From CAZJJZ01 sp964546505 (GTDB lineage: Bacteria; Patescibacteriota; Gracilibacteria; UBA1369), in assembly GCA_964546505.1 (NCBI GenBank), contig CAZJJZ010000008.1, positions 1 to 50,672 of the forward strand: DNA of 50,672 bases, written 5' to 3'. This document shows positions 1 to 9,566 of this stretch, piece after piece. The first letter of the stretch is position 1; every line of letters begins with the position of its first letter. Position numbers and translations under genes: made by a program. The notes beneath the pieces were generated by a model. It did not search any database, was not told the DNA's origin, and was given only the letters and a program-made list of their open reading frames with translations.

Positions 1-12
1 TGCGAGCGAACC

Positions 13-37
13 AAAAATAACGCCGCAATGCGCCGTT
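13..37 (-). terminator. Rho-independent terminator of tRNA-Leu(CAA)
   Basis: On the minus strand, a nine-position stem (AACGGCGCA against TGCGGCGTT, one G-G mismatch) with a very tight loop is followed by ATTTTTGG. It lies 12 nt beyond the CCA end of the tRNA and fits as its terminator. Confidence 0.6.
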
Positions 38-48
38 TCCTTTGATTC

Positions 49-135
49 TGGTGGGCAAGGAGGGACTTGAACCCTCACACTATTGCTAGTACACGATTTT
101 GAGTCGTGCGCGTCTGCCAGTTCCGCCACTCGCCC
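49..135 (-). tRNA. tRNA-Leu (anticodon CAA)
   Basis: Read on the minus strand, GGGCGAG pairs with CTTGCCC to form the acceptor stem (one wobble), and the CCA end is encoded. The anticodon stem CACGA/TCGTG closes a 7-nt loop CTCAAAA, with T at position 33 and anticodon CAA. The variable arm is long (ACTA/TAGT stem), as expected for a class II leucine tRNA, and the T arm carries GGGTTCAAGTCCC. The gene is 87 nt including CCA. All arms look sound, which makes it a useful comparison for the odd tRNA-Leu(GAG) at 39369. Confidence 0.96.
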
Positions 136-253
136 AATCAATATGCCATAAAGCAGAGGCATTTTACGAACTTGACACTTGCAAGTCAAACGAAAATTGA
201 CTCTTCTTCTTTTAAATTGATTGTGTTATAAGGAATGGGATTAAAAACCAACT

Positions 254-1597
254 ATGAGTAAATTTTGTGATTTAACAACTATTGAATTGAATGCTGGCAG
301 GGGAGGAAACGGCTCTTCGCATTTCCGTCGAGAGAAATATGTGGATAGAGGTGGTCCGGATGGAGGTGATGGAGGAAGAGGAGGAAATATTGTTTTTCAG
401 GCAGACCGCAATATAAACACTTTAATTGATTTTCATACGAAAAAGAAGTTCCAAGCAGAAGATGGGGGAAATGGAGGCAAGCAAAATATGCATGGTAAAG
501 ATGGTGAGGATTTGGTTCTCAAAGTACCTGTTGGTACAATCATCAAAAGTGAGCAGGAAGGTCTGATAATTGCGGATTTAACACATCATAATCAAGTTGC
601 AATTATCGCCAAAGGAGGTAGAGGTGGGTTGGGAAATACACATTTTAAATCTTCTACCAACCAAGCTCCGACATTCGCGGAAAAAGGAGAGCAAGGGCAA
701 AAAATGCTAGTGGATTTAGAGCTAAAATTGGTTGCCAATGTAGGAATTATTGGTGTGCCTTCTGCGGGCAAATCTACGTTGATTTCTAGAATTTCCAATT
801 GTAAGCCCAAAATTGCTGATTATCCGTTTACAACCCTGATACCCAATTTAGGCTTGGTACAGATGAAAAGCTTCGACTCACATACTGACTTTTCATTTGT
901 TGTCACAGACATTCCGGGTTTAATTGAAGGGGCCAGTGAGGGTAAAGGATTGGGTTTCGAATTTTTGAGACATGTCTCAAGAAATCAAATTTTAATACAT
1001 TTATTGGATGCAACGCGTAATTTACTGACTGAAGACTTTAGGACTATCAATCATGAACTGGTGAAATTTGATCCTGAATTGGGCGAAAAAGAACAAATTG
1101 TGGCGATTAATAAAATTGATGCTGTGGATACAGCTGAATTGAAGAGTATGTTAGCTGCATTTAAACGTAAAAATAAAGGTAAATTCCGCGAAGTATTTTG
1201 TCTATCTGCAGTCACAGGTGAAGGGTTGAGTGAATTAATGTTTTATACAGCTAGCAGAGTAGAGGAACATCTCCAGAATCAACCAGAGCCGGTGGAGTAT
1301 TCTGAACAAGAGATCGATTCCAAGATAAATAATTACAATCGCTTAGAAGTGAAGTTCGTGCGCAAAAAAATTGATCCAATCACAGGTAAAACACGTCGCA
1401 CATGGCAAGTAAAACATGAGAGATTCGAGCAAGTGGTCAAAATGACAGATCCAGAGAATCGTGAAGGCATGGTACGTGTTTATCATTTTTTTCATAAACT
1501 AGGGATCAAGAAAGCGCTGCAAAAACTAGGTGCACAGCCAGGAGACCGAGTACGTATTGGCGAATCGGACCAATTTGTAATCCCATTTAAGTCATGA
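254..1597 (+). CDS. obgE: Obg/CgtA family ribosome-assembly GTPase
   Basis: This is a large-subunit assembly and stress GTPase acting in the cytoplasm. Residues 1-158 form the glycine-rich Obg fold (GRGGNGSSHFRREK, GPDGGDGGRGG). The G domain follows, with P-loop GVPSAGKS at about 167-174, DIPG at 219-222 and NKID at 286-289. Residues from about 360 form an OCT-type C-terminal domain ending in KLGAQPGDRVRIG. At 447 aa it is full length. ATG at 254 is the first start in frame and lies about 25 nt after a -10-like TTATAA, so the leader is short with no clear Shine-Dalgarno. Its TGA stop overlaps the ATG of pth by 4 nt, so the two are probably translationally coupled. Confidence 0.97.
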   Translation: MSKFCDLTTIELNAGRGGNGSSHFRREKYVDRGGPDGGDGGRGGNIVFQADRNINTLIDFHTKKKFQAEDGGNGGKQNMHGKDGEDLVLKVPVGTIIKSEQEGLIIADLTHHNQVAIIAKGGRGGLGNTHFKSSTNQAPTFAEKGEQGQKMLVDLELKLVANVGIIGVPSAGKSTLISRISNCKPKIADYPFTTLIPNLGLVQMKSFDSHTDFSFVVTDIPGLIEGASEGKGLGFEFLRHVSRNQILIHLLDATRNLLTEDFRTINHELVKFDPELGEKEQIVAINKIDAVDTAELKSMLAAFKRKNKGKFREVFCLSAVTGEGLSELMFYTASRVEEHLQNQPEPVEYSEQEIDSKINNYNRLEVKFVRKKIDPITGKTRRTWQVKHERFEQVVKMTDPENREGMVRVYHFFHKLGIKKALQKLGAQPGDRVRIGESDQFVIPFKS

Positions 1598-2181
1598 TCG
1601 CGATTTTTGGTTTAGGAAATCCTGGTCCCGAATATCAAAGCACGCGACACAATTTTGGTTTCATGGCTTTAGATTTTTTTGCTAGGGAGCAGGCAGTAAA
1701 TTTCCAAAAGAACCTCAACTTTTTATCTGAAACAGCTAATGTATCAATCAATGGAGAAAGTATTCTATTGGTGAAGCCGCTGACATTCATGAATAAATCA
1801 GGTGATTGTATAGAGAAGATCAAAAACTATTACAAGTTAGACAGTAGTAATTGTTGGGTGATATTTGATGAATTAGACTTATCGCTTGGTCAAATCAAGA
1901 TCCGCAAAGAAGGTGGTCCGGGTACGCATAATGGGATGAAGTCGATTGTACAAAAAATTGACACAAAATTTCCCCGTTGGCGACTTGGTATAGAAAGTCG
2001 AGGCAAAACAGCTCCAACTCAACAAGAAACCAGCTCTTTTGTCTTATCACCTTTTACCACAGAGGAGCAGAAAATAGCTCTGCAAATGCTTACTATTTGC
2101 AGTCAATCAATCATGCAAGCTCTATCGGAAGGTATAGAAAGTGCCATGAATAAATTCAATAATTATGAAGCCAGAGACTGA
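1594..2181 (+). CDS. pth: Peptidyl-tRNA hydrolase
   Basis: Releases tRNA from peptidyl-tRNAs dropped by ribosomes. The 195-aa protein opens with FGLGNPGPEYQSTRHNFGF, containing the catalytic His19. The family residues Asn67 (TFMNKSG), an Asp near 92-95 (FDELDL) and Asn113 (GGPGTHNG) are all present. Length matches the family. The start overlaps the obgE stop (ATGA), and the next gene starts 17 nt before this stop, which gives a tight obgE-pth-small protein operon. Confidence 0.96.
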   Translation: MIAIFGLGNPGPEYQSTRHNFGFMALDFFAREQAVNFQKNLNFLSETANVSINGESILLVKPLTFMNKSGDCIEKIKNYYKLDSSNCWVIFDELDLSLGQIKIRKEGGPGTHNGMKSIVQKIDTKFPRWRLGIESRGKTAPTQQETSSFVLSPFTTEEQKIALQMLTICSQSIMQALSEGIESAMNKFNNYEARD

Positions 2182-2572
2182 ATCTTTGCAAACTGAAAAC
2201 TCTGAAAATAGCTCTTTTGACAATTCAAAACTAGTAACAGAATTAGAGGATGCTACCAAAAAGCATTTTTTCCAGTCTAGAAAAGCACAATTGGAAGAAA
2301 TTCTCAAATATTTACTCGCAGAAAAACAGAAGGTGGAAAGCATTTTTTTGGAACAGGTAAAGATGGCCAGAAAAAATGCTCATTTAAGTGAAATTTCTAG
2401 AATTTTGGAGCAAATACCATTCAAAATCAGTCAAGAAATTCCCGAATTAAAAGGCAAACTTAGCTCTCTGCAGGACTTTTCTTACTGGCAGCGTTACCGA
2501 ATCAAATTGATGATGAAACTGAGAGAAGAAATCAAAAAACTAAATCAAAGTATACAAGAGCCGAAAAAATAG
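2165..2572 (+). CDS. Hypothetical coiled-coil protein (135 aa)
   Basis: I do not recognise this protein. It is soluble, rich in Lys, Glu, Gln and Leu, and predicted helical. A low-complexity N-terminus (residues 1-25) is followed by long amphipathic helices (about 30-75 and 85-130). There is no signal peptide, membrane segment or catalytic motif. It overlaps pth by 17 nt in another frame and lies 65 nt before rplU, so it is the third gene of the obgE operon. Its position suggests a ribosome or translation link, but that is inference from context only. Confidence 0.75.
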   Translation: MKPETESLQTENSENSSFDNSKLVTELEDATKKHFFQSRKAQLEEILKYLLAEKQKVESIFLEQVKMARKNAHLSEISRILEQIPFKISQEIPELKGKLSSLQDFSYWQRYRIKLMMKLREEIKKLNQSIQEPKK

Positions 2573-2600
2573 CTTGCAAATTAGTGCCTTCTCAAGTAAA

Positions 2601-2637
2601 TTTACAACGCTTTTAGCTACTATAACGCATTTTACCT
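2601..2637 (+). promoter_or_regulatory. Possible rplU promoter, short leader
   Basis: TATAAC at 2621-2626 would serve as a -10 box and put the transcript start at about 2633, only about 5 nt before the rplU ATG. A TTTACA at 2601 sits only 14 nt upstream, so the -35 is weak. The rplU start has no Shine-Dalgarno sequence. Confidence 0.3.
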
Positions 2638-2946
2638 ATGTTCGCTATTGTTGAAATCGCCGGAAAACAATACAAAGTTACCTCAGGCAGCCAAATTTCT
2701 GTAGACAATCTCAATCTTGCTGCAAAAGAAGCTTATACTATTGATAAAGTTCTTCTAACTGCCAATGAAGATGGCAGTCAAACCAAAATTGGTGCTCCCT
2801 ATTTGGATTTAACAATTCCTGCCACAGTAATTGACAATGCCAAAGGTGAAAAAGTAACTGTCTTCAAATTCAAACCCAAAACAAGATACGCCAAGAAACA
2901 AGGTCACAGACAAAATTACACTATTTTGGAAGTAGGCACGTTCTAA
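2638..2946 (+). CDS. rplU: 50S ribosomal protein bL21
   Basis: Structural protein of the large ribosomal subunit. The 102 aa start with MFAIVEIAGKQYKV and carry the C-terminal signature FKFKPKTRYAKKQGHRQNYT, both typical of bL21, and the length matches. The stop overlaps the stop of the convergent pseudouridine synthase gene by 4 nt, with no room for a separate terminator. The usual partner rpmA (bL27) is not next to it. Confidence 0.97.
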   Translation: MFAIVEIAGKQYKVTSGSQISVDNLNLAAKEAYTIDKVLLTANEDGSQTKIGAPYLDLTIPATVIDNAKGEKVTVFKFKPKTRYAKKQGHRQNYTILEVGTF

Positions 2947-3911
2947 TTTCCTGACATCTTCAACTGTTCAACCACAGATCGTAAATCAATTGGAAGCTCA
3001 GACTTAAAACTGAGCTTTTGATTTGTTCTGGGGTGACTAAATTCCAGAGAATAGGCATGTAAAAATTGTCTTTTCAAATCAAATGTTTTTCCAAAATAAG
3101 CGTTAATTTTGCTAAAACCGTAAGTCTCATCTCCCACCAAAGGATGATTAATAGCCTTAAAATGCACCCTGATTTGATGTGTGCGACCAGTCAATAGTTT
3201 GATGTCAATCAAGGAAACATAACCTAAGCCCTTGCCCAATGACCACTGATTATTAACTACAAATTCCGTTCTTGCGTCTCTACCATTGATACTATTTATC
3301 GCCATTCTCTTGCGATTTCTTAAATCTCTACCAATCGGCAAATCAATCATTCCTTGTTTTTGCTTTAAACTTCCGCAGACCAGTGCCCAATATTTCTTAT
3401 TCACTGATCGATCTTTAAATTGTTGCATCAAACCTCTCTGAGCCAAATCATTTTTTGCAATCACCATCAAACCTGAGGTGTCTTTATCTAAACGATGAAC
3501 AATACCAGGTCTTTTAACCCCACCAATACCACCCAACTCTCTGTCGGTATGAAATAAGAGACCATTGACCAAAGAATTTTGATGATATTTACCATGATCA
3601 GCAGGATGTACCACCATTCCAGCAGCTTTTACTAAAACCAAGATATCTTGATCCTCAAACAACACCTCCAATGGCATTTCCAATGGTACTAAATCCAATT
3701 CTTTCAATTCGGGAATTTGTAACTCAATACAATCGCCAGCAGCGATTTTTCTACTTGCTTTGATAATTTTGTGATTCACCGTCACAGCACCCTGCTCAAT
3801 CAATTTCTGCAAAAACTGTCGACTCAGATCTGGATTTCGTTCAGACAAAAAGCGATCAATTCGCACAGGGTCAATCTCATCCTCAATTTTAAATACTCTT
3901 TTTTCGGTCAT
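2943..3911 (-). CDS. RluD/RluA-family 23S rRNA pseudouridine synthase
   Basis: Isomerises uridine to pseudouridine in RNA, most likely 23S rRNA. An N-terminal S4 RNA-binding domain (about residues 15-75, RIDRFLSERNPDLSRQFLQK) precedes the RluA-type catalytic domain. The active-site motif HRLDKDTSGLMV is at 139-150, with catalytic Asp142. The substrate-site motif GRTHQIRVHFKAINHPLVGD lies further on. At 322 aa the length suits RluD. It is convergent with rplU, and its start faces the recG promoter. Which uridines it modifies cannot be told from sequence. Confidence 0.93.
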   Translation of the reverse strand: MTEKRVFKIEDEIDPVRIDRFLSERNPDLSRQFLQKLIEQGAVTVNHKIIKASRKIAAGDCIELQIPELKELDLVPLEMPLEVLFEDQDILVLVKAAGMVVHPADHGKYHQNSLVNGLLFHTDRELGGIGGVKRPGIVHRLDKDTSGLMVIAKNDLAQRGLMQQFKDRSVNKKYWALVCGSLKQKQGMIDLPIGRDLRNRKRMAINSINGRDARTEFVVNNQWSLGKGLGYVSLIDIKLLTGRTHQIRVHFKAINHPLVGDETYGFSKINAYFGKTFDLKRQFLHAYSLEFSHPRTNQKLSFKSELPIDLRSVVEQLKMSGN

Positions 3912-3918
3912 TTAATGA

Positions 3919-3946
3919 TTGCAAACCAATACACCTCAGCTAGAAT
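3919..3946 (+). promoter_or_regulatory. Promoter of recG
   Basis: A -35 TTGCAA (3919-3924), 16-bp spacer and -10 TAGAAT (3941-3946) predict a transcript start at about 3953. The open recG frame begins just after an in-frame TAA at 3949-3951, so the mRNA would be nearly leaderless. Confidence 0.5.
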
Positions 3947-3984
3947 ACTAAAAAAATTCATATATCTCAAATAATAGCAACAAT

Positions 3985-6021
3985 CTGACACCCAGTAATT
4001 TAGCCAAACAACTAGGAACTACCTCCACCCAGATTAAAAAATTACAAAATATTGGTATTCACACTATCACGGATTTACTAAATTATTTTCCTAGAGCATA
4101 TCAAAATCTCAGCGAAATAGTACCCATTTGCAATATACGCAGTGACCAAGTCTCGACAATAAAAGGTACTTTAAGTCAGTTTTCGCTGGTTAGAACCAAA
4201 ACTAATAAGCGTTTATTAAAAGGCAAAATCACTGATGCCACTGGCAGTATCGAGATCATCTGGTTTAATCAACAATATCTGCAAAACAGCTTACATAATG
4301 GACAAACGCTTTTAGTAACTGGCAAAGCCAAAATGGAATTAGGTAAAATTATTCTCCCCAGCCCAGAAGTAGAAATTGAAAAACCGGTGCAAATACACAG
4401 TGGTCGACTGGTACCCATATATGTCGAGTCAGAAGGTATCAGTTCAAGATGGTTTAGAGACAAAATCTTTCCTGTATTGAAAAACTCTACCGATTTGTTT
4501 ACCGAAAACCTACCGTCCACAATTCTACAAAAATTCGAGCTCATGGACTATGCAGAAGCAATTCAGCAAATTCACTTTCCAGACAGTCCAAGCCAACTGG
4601 AAAAGGCCAAGAAACGCCTAGCTTTCCAGGAAATTTTGCTATTACAAATAAAAAGTCTTCAACGTCGCCTTGCCTGGCAAAAAATTCATCCTTCAGAGCA
4701 AAAAATCATCGCTCAAAATCCCTTGGTCGACCAATTTATCAAAGACTTGCCCTTTGAATTAACCAACGCGCAAACCAAGGTACTAGCCGAAATTTTTAGC
4801 GATCTGGAAAAAGGCTTTCCGATGTTTAGGCTAGTACAGGGAGATGTTGGCTCAGGAAAAACAATTGTTGCCGGAATTGCCGCTTTAACTGCCATCACTC
4901 AAGGATATCAAACCACTTTGATGGCTCCAACAGAAATTCTGGCAGAACAACATCATCAAAACCTCTCAAGGTTATTTCAAAAATTCAACTTTAATATTAA
5001 GTTTCTAAGCTCAAAAGTAAAAACTTCTGAAAAAAACACTATCAAGGAGGAAATAGCAACTGGAAAAGTAAATCTTGTAATTGGAACTCATGCCATTATC
5101 CAGGAAAATGTAAATTTCCAAAACCTAGGTTTAGCAATCGTAGACGAACAACATCGTTTTGGAGTTTTACAGAGAGAGCAGCTCAAAAAGCAACAGTCAC
5201 CACACCTACTAAGTCTAAGCGCCACACCCATACCTCGGACTATGGCCATGACAATTTACGGTGATCATGACTTGTCAATTATTGACGAATTACCAAAGGG
5301 CAGATTACCAATCATCACTAGAATTGTTCCGGAAAATAAGCGTCGAGATGCTTATCTATGGATTGAAGATCGCATCAGAGCAGGAAGGCAAGCCTTTATC
5401 ATTTGTCCTTTGATTGAGGAATCCGACTCTCTAGAGTTAAAATCTGTAATCAGTGAATATGAGCATTTACAGCAAAACATTTTTCCACACCTTAAATTAG
5501 CCTTTCTTCACGGCAAAATGTCAAGCGTGGAAAAAGAGGGGATTATGAACGATTTTAAGCAAAATTTGATTCAGATTCTGGTCTCAACCTCAGTCATTGA
5601 AGTGGGGATTGATATTCCAAATGCTTCAATTATGGTTATTGAGGGTGCGGAGAGATTCGGTTTATCACAATTACATCAATTTAGAGGCCGAGTCGGCCGT
5701 GGTGAACACCAATCTTACTGCTTTTTATTCATGCAACAATACTCACAAACCGGAATGCAAAGACTTAAAGCACTGGTTGAACACCATAGTGGCTTTAAAC
5801 TTGCAGAAATAGACTTACTCCAACGTGGATCTGGACAAATCTATGGTGTGAGACAAAGCGGATTAGGGGACTTAAAATTAGCCGATTTAAGCGATCAAAA
5901 ATTAATTTCCGATGCACGGTCCACGGCAGAGTTTATTTTGGAAAGGGATCCGGAAATGGCTTTATTGCCGGAATTGAAAACACAAGTCGAGAAACTACCA
6001 GATTATACATTAAATAGTTAA
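3985..6021 (+). CDS. recG: ATP-dependent DNA helicase RecG (non-canonical start)
   Basis: Branch-migration helicase that processes stalled replication forks and Holliday junctions. The frame is open from 3952. It encodes a wedge domain (IKKLQNIGIHTITDLLNYFP near the N-terminus, then an OB fold), a helicase domain with P-loop GDVGSGKT near residue 287 and DEQH near 386, and a second RecA lobe with the QxxGRxGR-type motif FRGRVGRG. The first in-frame ATG is at 4333, which would remove the wedge domain. No ATG, GTG or TTG lies between the in-frame stop at 3949 and the conserved start. CTG at 3985 (giving a 678-aa, family-sized product) or ATC at 3964 are the candidates. A small sequencing error is the alternative. 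Confidence 0.9.
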   Translation: MTPSNLAKQLGTTSTQIKKLQNIGIHTITDLLNYFPRAYQNLSEIVPICNIRSDQVSTIKGTLSQFSLVRTKTNKRLLKGKITDATGSIEIIWFNQQYLQNSLHNGQTLLVTGKAKMELGKIILPSPEVEIEKPVQIHSGRLVPIYVESEGISSRWFRDKIFPVLKNSTDLFTENLPSTILQKFELMDYAEAIQQIHFPDSPSQLEKAKKRLAFQEILLLQIKSLQRRLAWQKIHPSEQKIIAQNPLVDQFIKDLPFELTNAQTKVLAEIFSDLEKGFPMFRLVQGDVGSGKTIVAGIAALTAITQGYQTTLMAPTEILAEQHHQNLSRLFQKFNFNIKFLSSKVKTSEKNTIKEEIATGKVNLVIGTHAIIQENVNFQNLGLAIVDEQHRFGVLQREQLKKQQSPHLLSLSATPIPRTMAMTIYGDHDLSIIDELPKGRLPIITRIVPENKRRDAYLWIEDRIRAGRQAFIICPLIEESDSLELKSVISEYEHLQQNIFPHLKLAFLHGKMSSVEKEGIMNDFKQNLIQILVSTSVIEVGIDIPNASIMVIEGAERFGLSQLHQFRGRVGRGEHQSYCFLFMQQYSQTGMQRLKALVEHHSGFKLAEIDLLQRGSGQIYGVRQSGLGDLKLADLSDQKLISDARSTAEFILERDPEMALLPELKTQVEKLPDYTLNS

Positions 6022-6169
6022 TGCTATTTACATCAGGTCGAAGCAATTAGTGAATAAAATACCGATTAATCAAGTGAACTAACTCCATATTTTTGTACAA
6101 GATACATTGTGCAAAATAATAGTAGTCTTTACAATTGTGAACATAATCTATCACTTCCCCACCAAGACC

Positions 6170-7774
6170 TTAAAATTTAACAGAGTTCTCAAACAATAAC
6201 ATATCTAAAGATACTGCATTTTGAGGTACATAATCAGCAATGGCTTTTCGTAATTTATCCGCATTTTGCTTATTTGACATCACACGCATTAAAACTTCAA
6301 TTCGTCCATTAAATGACTTCAAAACTTCATTTCCTGGCCTTGATTGATCATTTTTACTATTGATTAACAAATCAATCATCCTCTCAAAAAAGACCAATTC
6401 TTCTTTATTCAAAATTCTTGCGCCCAAATCTGGTTTGCCATTTCTGATCGGCAATTCAAATAATTGCGCAGCCAATAAATTCATTTTTTGATCAGATAAA
6501 ATCTGATTCAAATCGAACCCAAACTTCACATGATACTTATTGACATAGTCATTGAAAATATTGTCTAACATCAAAGAATTGAGGTGAGATCGAAATTCAC
6601 TTTCCTCTACCAACTCCATCGGTTGATCCTGATTAGGGTCAATAAATTTTAGCATTCGGACTTCCCTTTTATCATCAGTTTTAACCGTTACAAAACTAAA
6701 TTCAGCTTTCTTATCGTTAGGAAATTTAACTTCAAAATTACCATTAGGATTTGGTGAGGAAGAAATACTCACATCCAAACTTGTACGAAAATTTTGGACA
6801 TAATAAGGAGCATTGTTATTAATTTCTGGAATGTTCGTTGGTTTGTCTACCAAATTAACCTGTAACTGCTTCTGCTCTTTACGACGATCATTTTCTTCAT
6901 TGGCCTTACCAATCAACATTTTCTCCCATTTTTCTTTACCTACTTTCGCTTTTGCGGCATCCAACATCGTTGGTAGCAATGCCTTGTTGGTCTCTATATT
7001 GATCAACATTTGTACATAATCATCCAGCACTTTCTTGGCAAATGTTTTTAGCAGTTCTTTTTGTTCATCTGAAGCATGACTTTTCAAAAAATCCTGTCCA
7101 AAAGTAGTCTGTAATAAACCATCTATCTGCTGTGGCCCCATCTCTTTTCCTTCAAGATAAATTTTTTCCAACTCCTTCTGATTTAAATCAAAATATCGTT
7201 CAGAATTTTTTTGATATTTTTGAACCGTTAGCCTTAAATCTTTTGATTCAGGATCTAACAACGGTAATAACTTGTATAATCGCCTTTCGGAGAGCGACAA
7301 CCGTTGAAAATTCAATTGATCAAATAGTTTTTCACTAACAAAATCCTGGAGAGTTTTATTTAAATTTGGATTACTCTTCTTTTCTAAATCAAATTCCTCC
7401 TGCCAGCCGATAAACCTTTTGCCATTTTCGAACTTACCTTCCAAATTCAGTACGAAAGTGTCATAATCTCTACTTTTTCCAAAAATTTCCTGCGAAAAAT
7501 TTTCATCATTCCCCTCCTCCAAATTCACCCACGAATCAACTTGTTGATAGTCCTCAAAAGAAAGTCGATTATTTGGGGAAAATTGAAAATCTTCTTCCAA
7601 AACTTTTTGTGCATTCTCTTCTTTATTTAAACGCTCTCGCTCTTCCTGACGAGCACGTTTTTGCGCTTCACGTCGTGCCAAATCTTTGGCTCTGTACAAG
7701 CTTTCAGCTGGATTCTTTAGAGCATTAATTGGCCGCAAAGACTCAACTGGTTTGTGTATTTCGAAATTCGCCAT
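6170..7774 (-). CDS. Hypothetical protein, 534 aa, charged and helical
   Basis: I do not recognise this protein. It has no signal peptide and no membrane segment. The N-terminal 60 residues are strongly charged, with a probable coiled coil (KDLARREAQKRARQEERERL). The rest is mixed helical with a short strand-rich part around residues 320-400. No catalytic motif is evident. It is a single-gene unit: recG ends 148 nt away on the other strand, and Elp3 lies 86 nt upstream on the same strand. A structural or cytoplasmic lineage-specific role is possible but unsupported. Confidence 0.8.
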   Translation of the reverse strand: MANFEIHKPVESLRPINALKNPAESLYRAKDLARREAQKRARQEERERLNKEENAQKVLEEDFQFSPNNRLSFEDYQQVDSWVNLEEGNDENFSQEIFGKSRDYDTFVLNLEGKFENGKRFIGWQEEFDLEKKSNPNLNKTLQDFVSEKLFDQLNFQRLSLSERRLYKLLPLLDPESKDLRLTVQKYQKNSERYFDLNQKELEKIYLEGKEMGPQQIDGLLQTTFGQDFLKSHASDEQKELLKTFAKKVLDDYVQMLINIETNKALLPTMLDAAKAKVGKEKWEKMLIGKANEENDRRKEQKQLQVNLVDKPTNIPEINNNAPYYVQNFRTSLDVSISSSPNPNGNFEVKFPNDKKAEFSFVTVKTDDKREVRMLKFIDPNQDQPMELVEESEFRSHLNSLMLDNIFNDYVNKYHVKFGFDLNQILSDQKMNLLAAQLFELPIRNGKPDLGARILNKEELVFFERMIDLLINSKNDQSRPGNEVLKSFNGRIEVLMRVMSNKQNADKLRKAIADYVPQNAVSLDMLLFENSVKF

Positions 7775-7859
7775 GAATTAGATTTTTGTTTATATATCAT
7801 GAAATGATAACACAAAAAAGTCGGTTTGACCATGCACTAACCCTGACCAAAGAGTGAAA

Positions 7860-9502
7860 TTATTTCAATTTCTTGACCATATAAGTCCCCTCTAAATGAT
7901 AACCCAGCTTACGATAATACTCTCTTACGCCAATCCCCGAGATTACAGCCATTTTAAGATACCCATTTTTAACAGCGATTTCCTCCGCTTTCTGCATCAT
8001 CCGCTTACCCAAGCCGATATGCTGAGATTCAGTGTATCCATTATCAGCTAATTTAACTACCTCACCATAGGTATGAACTTCTCTAACCAAAGCCGCTCCT
8101 TCCAATTCGGGCATGAAATGCTTTTGCCCATTCAAACTATAAGAAGAAAATCGTAACCGCAACAGTGAACACAGCTTATCCTGCTTTATATGATCAAAAG
8201 TAATGAAAAATTCCTGACCCTGAGAAGCCTCAAACTCCTGAACTCTCATTTCCAAATCTTGATAATTAACCTTTTGGTCCTTGATCTCCCTGCTACGAAT
8301 ATCCCTTGGAGTGATTCCCCTCTTCTTCAATTCCACCNNNNNNNNNNNNNNNNNNNNNNNNNNNNNNNTTCCACCTCCACAACTTGCCTTAAATTAGCTA
8401 ATTTTGAACCCGAAATAACATGATTAACCGGAATATCTCGATAAATCCTCGTAACACGCACATATTTCGGAAAAATAGTGTTCATTTGCACCATCAATTC
8501 AATCAGAGTCGCATCGTCATAACTCTGGTAATGCCCTTTTTGAAAAATTTTTTCCAATTGTGACCAAGGTACTACCATACATGGATAAACCTTTAACCAG
8601 TCAGGACGATAGGCAGGATTATCAAATAATTCTCGCATATCTGCCAAATCAATTTCCGGCGTAGAACCAAGCAAATTGGGCATCATGTGTACATTGATTT
8701 TGTAAGCGGCATCCCGCATCAATTGAATAGCCTTTTGGACTTCCGCGACACCATGCCCTCGTTTATTAAGAGCCAAAACTTGATCATTGAGTGACTGCAC
8801 TCCAATTTCTATTTTAGTAGCACCCAATCGACGTAATCGTTTCAATTCATCTACATCTATATGATCAGGCCGAGTTTCAAAAGACAATCCAATACAGCGA
8901 TTAGCTGCAGTTTCATTGATTTTTTGAGCTTCTAACAAAGACCGCACAGGCTTGTGTGGAAAATTTAGGGCATTAAAAATACCACGTGTAAAATCCACTT
9001 GATAACGTTTAGGATAAAACGAAAAAGTACCTCCTGAAACAATCACATCAACTTTATCGGTATCATGGCCGGTTTTTTTGAGACTTTCTAGGCGGTTTAA
9101 AGTTTGTTTGCGTGCGTCAAAATCGTTTAGAATCGCCCTCATCATGGCTGGTTCATCGGAAAGATAACTTTTGGGCATACCTGGCTCAGTTGGACAAAAA
9201 ATACACTTTCCTGGACAGGGGTAGGCTTTTGTCAGAACTGTAATATTGGTGATCCCAGACTGTGAACGCACTCCTCTTTTTCGCAACAGTTTAAAAAAAT
9301 CCTTATTCTCAGCAAGTTTACCTTCTTCAACCAAATCGCGATAAGCCTGAATTAGCTCCACATTGGCCACTGAAGGTATTCCATATTTTACACTATAACT
9401 ATTCTTCAGCTCTTGTAATTCACGTTGATTTGTTACTTCAGCAAAATAGGCCTCCCACACCAATTTTTTATTGATACTTTCTTTTGTTGCCTTAGAAATC
9501 AT
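7860..9502 (-). CDS. elp3: Elp3-type tRNA U34 carboxymethyl synthase (radical SAM + GNAT), split by a false gap
   Basis: Elp3 makes the cm5 group on wobble uridine of tRNA, using SAM radical chemistry and acetyl-CoA. The upstream part holds the radical SAM cluster motif CPGKCIFC (Cys96, Cys100, Cys103) and the Elp3 core (TRPDHIDVDELKRLRRLGAT, GIQS-like GVQSLNDQVL). The downstream part is a GNAT domain ending IGLGKRMMQKAEEIA...YYRKLGYHLEG. A run of 31 N (8338-8368) separates them. Both edges carry the same 7 bases (TTCCACC), and merging these joins VVEVE directly to LKKRGITPRDIRSREI in frame. The joined protein is 534 aa, normal for archaeal and bacterial Elp3. A divergent Trm9-like gene starts 64 nt upstream. 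Confidence 0.93.
8338..8368. other. Scaffold gap (31 N), artefactual
   Basis: The base run before the gap ends in TTCCACC and the run after it begins with TTCCACC. Collapsing the duplicate restores one continuous Elp3 frame, so no sequence appears to be missing. Confidence 0.85.
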
Positions 9503-9566
9503 TTGCTATATTAGGAATAATCGGCTTTGCCTCCGATATGTAATTATTAGCTTAATTTGAGGTAAA

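Noticed and set aside
172..202. TTGAC/GTCAA/TTGAC repeats before obgE as an operator
   Set aside because: Arms are short and irregularly spaced, and no -10 lies at a suitable distance; likely chance.
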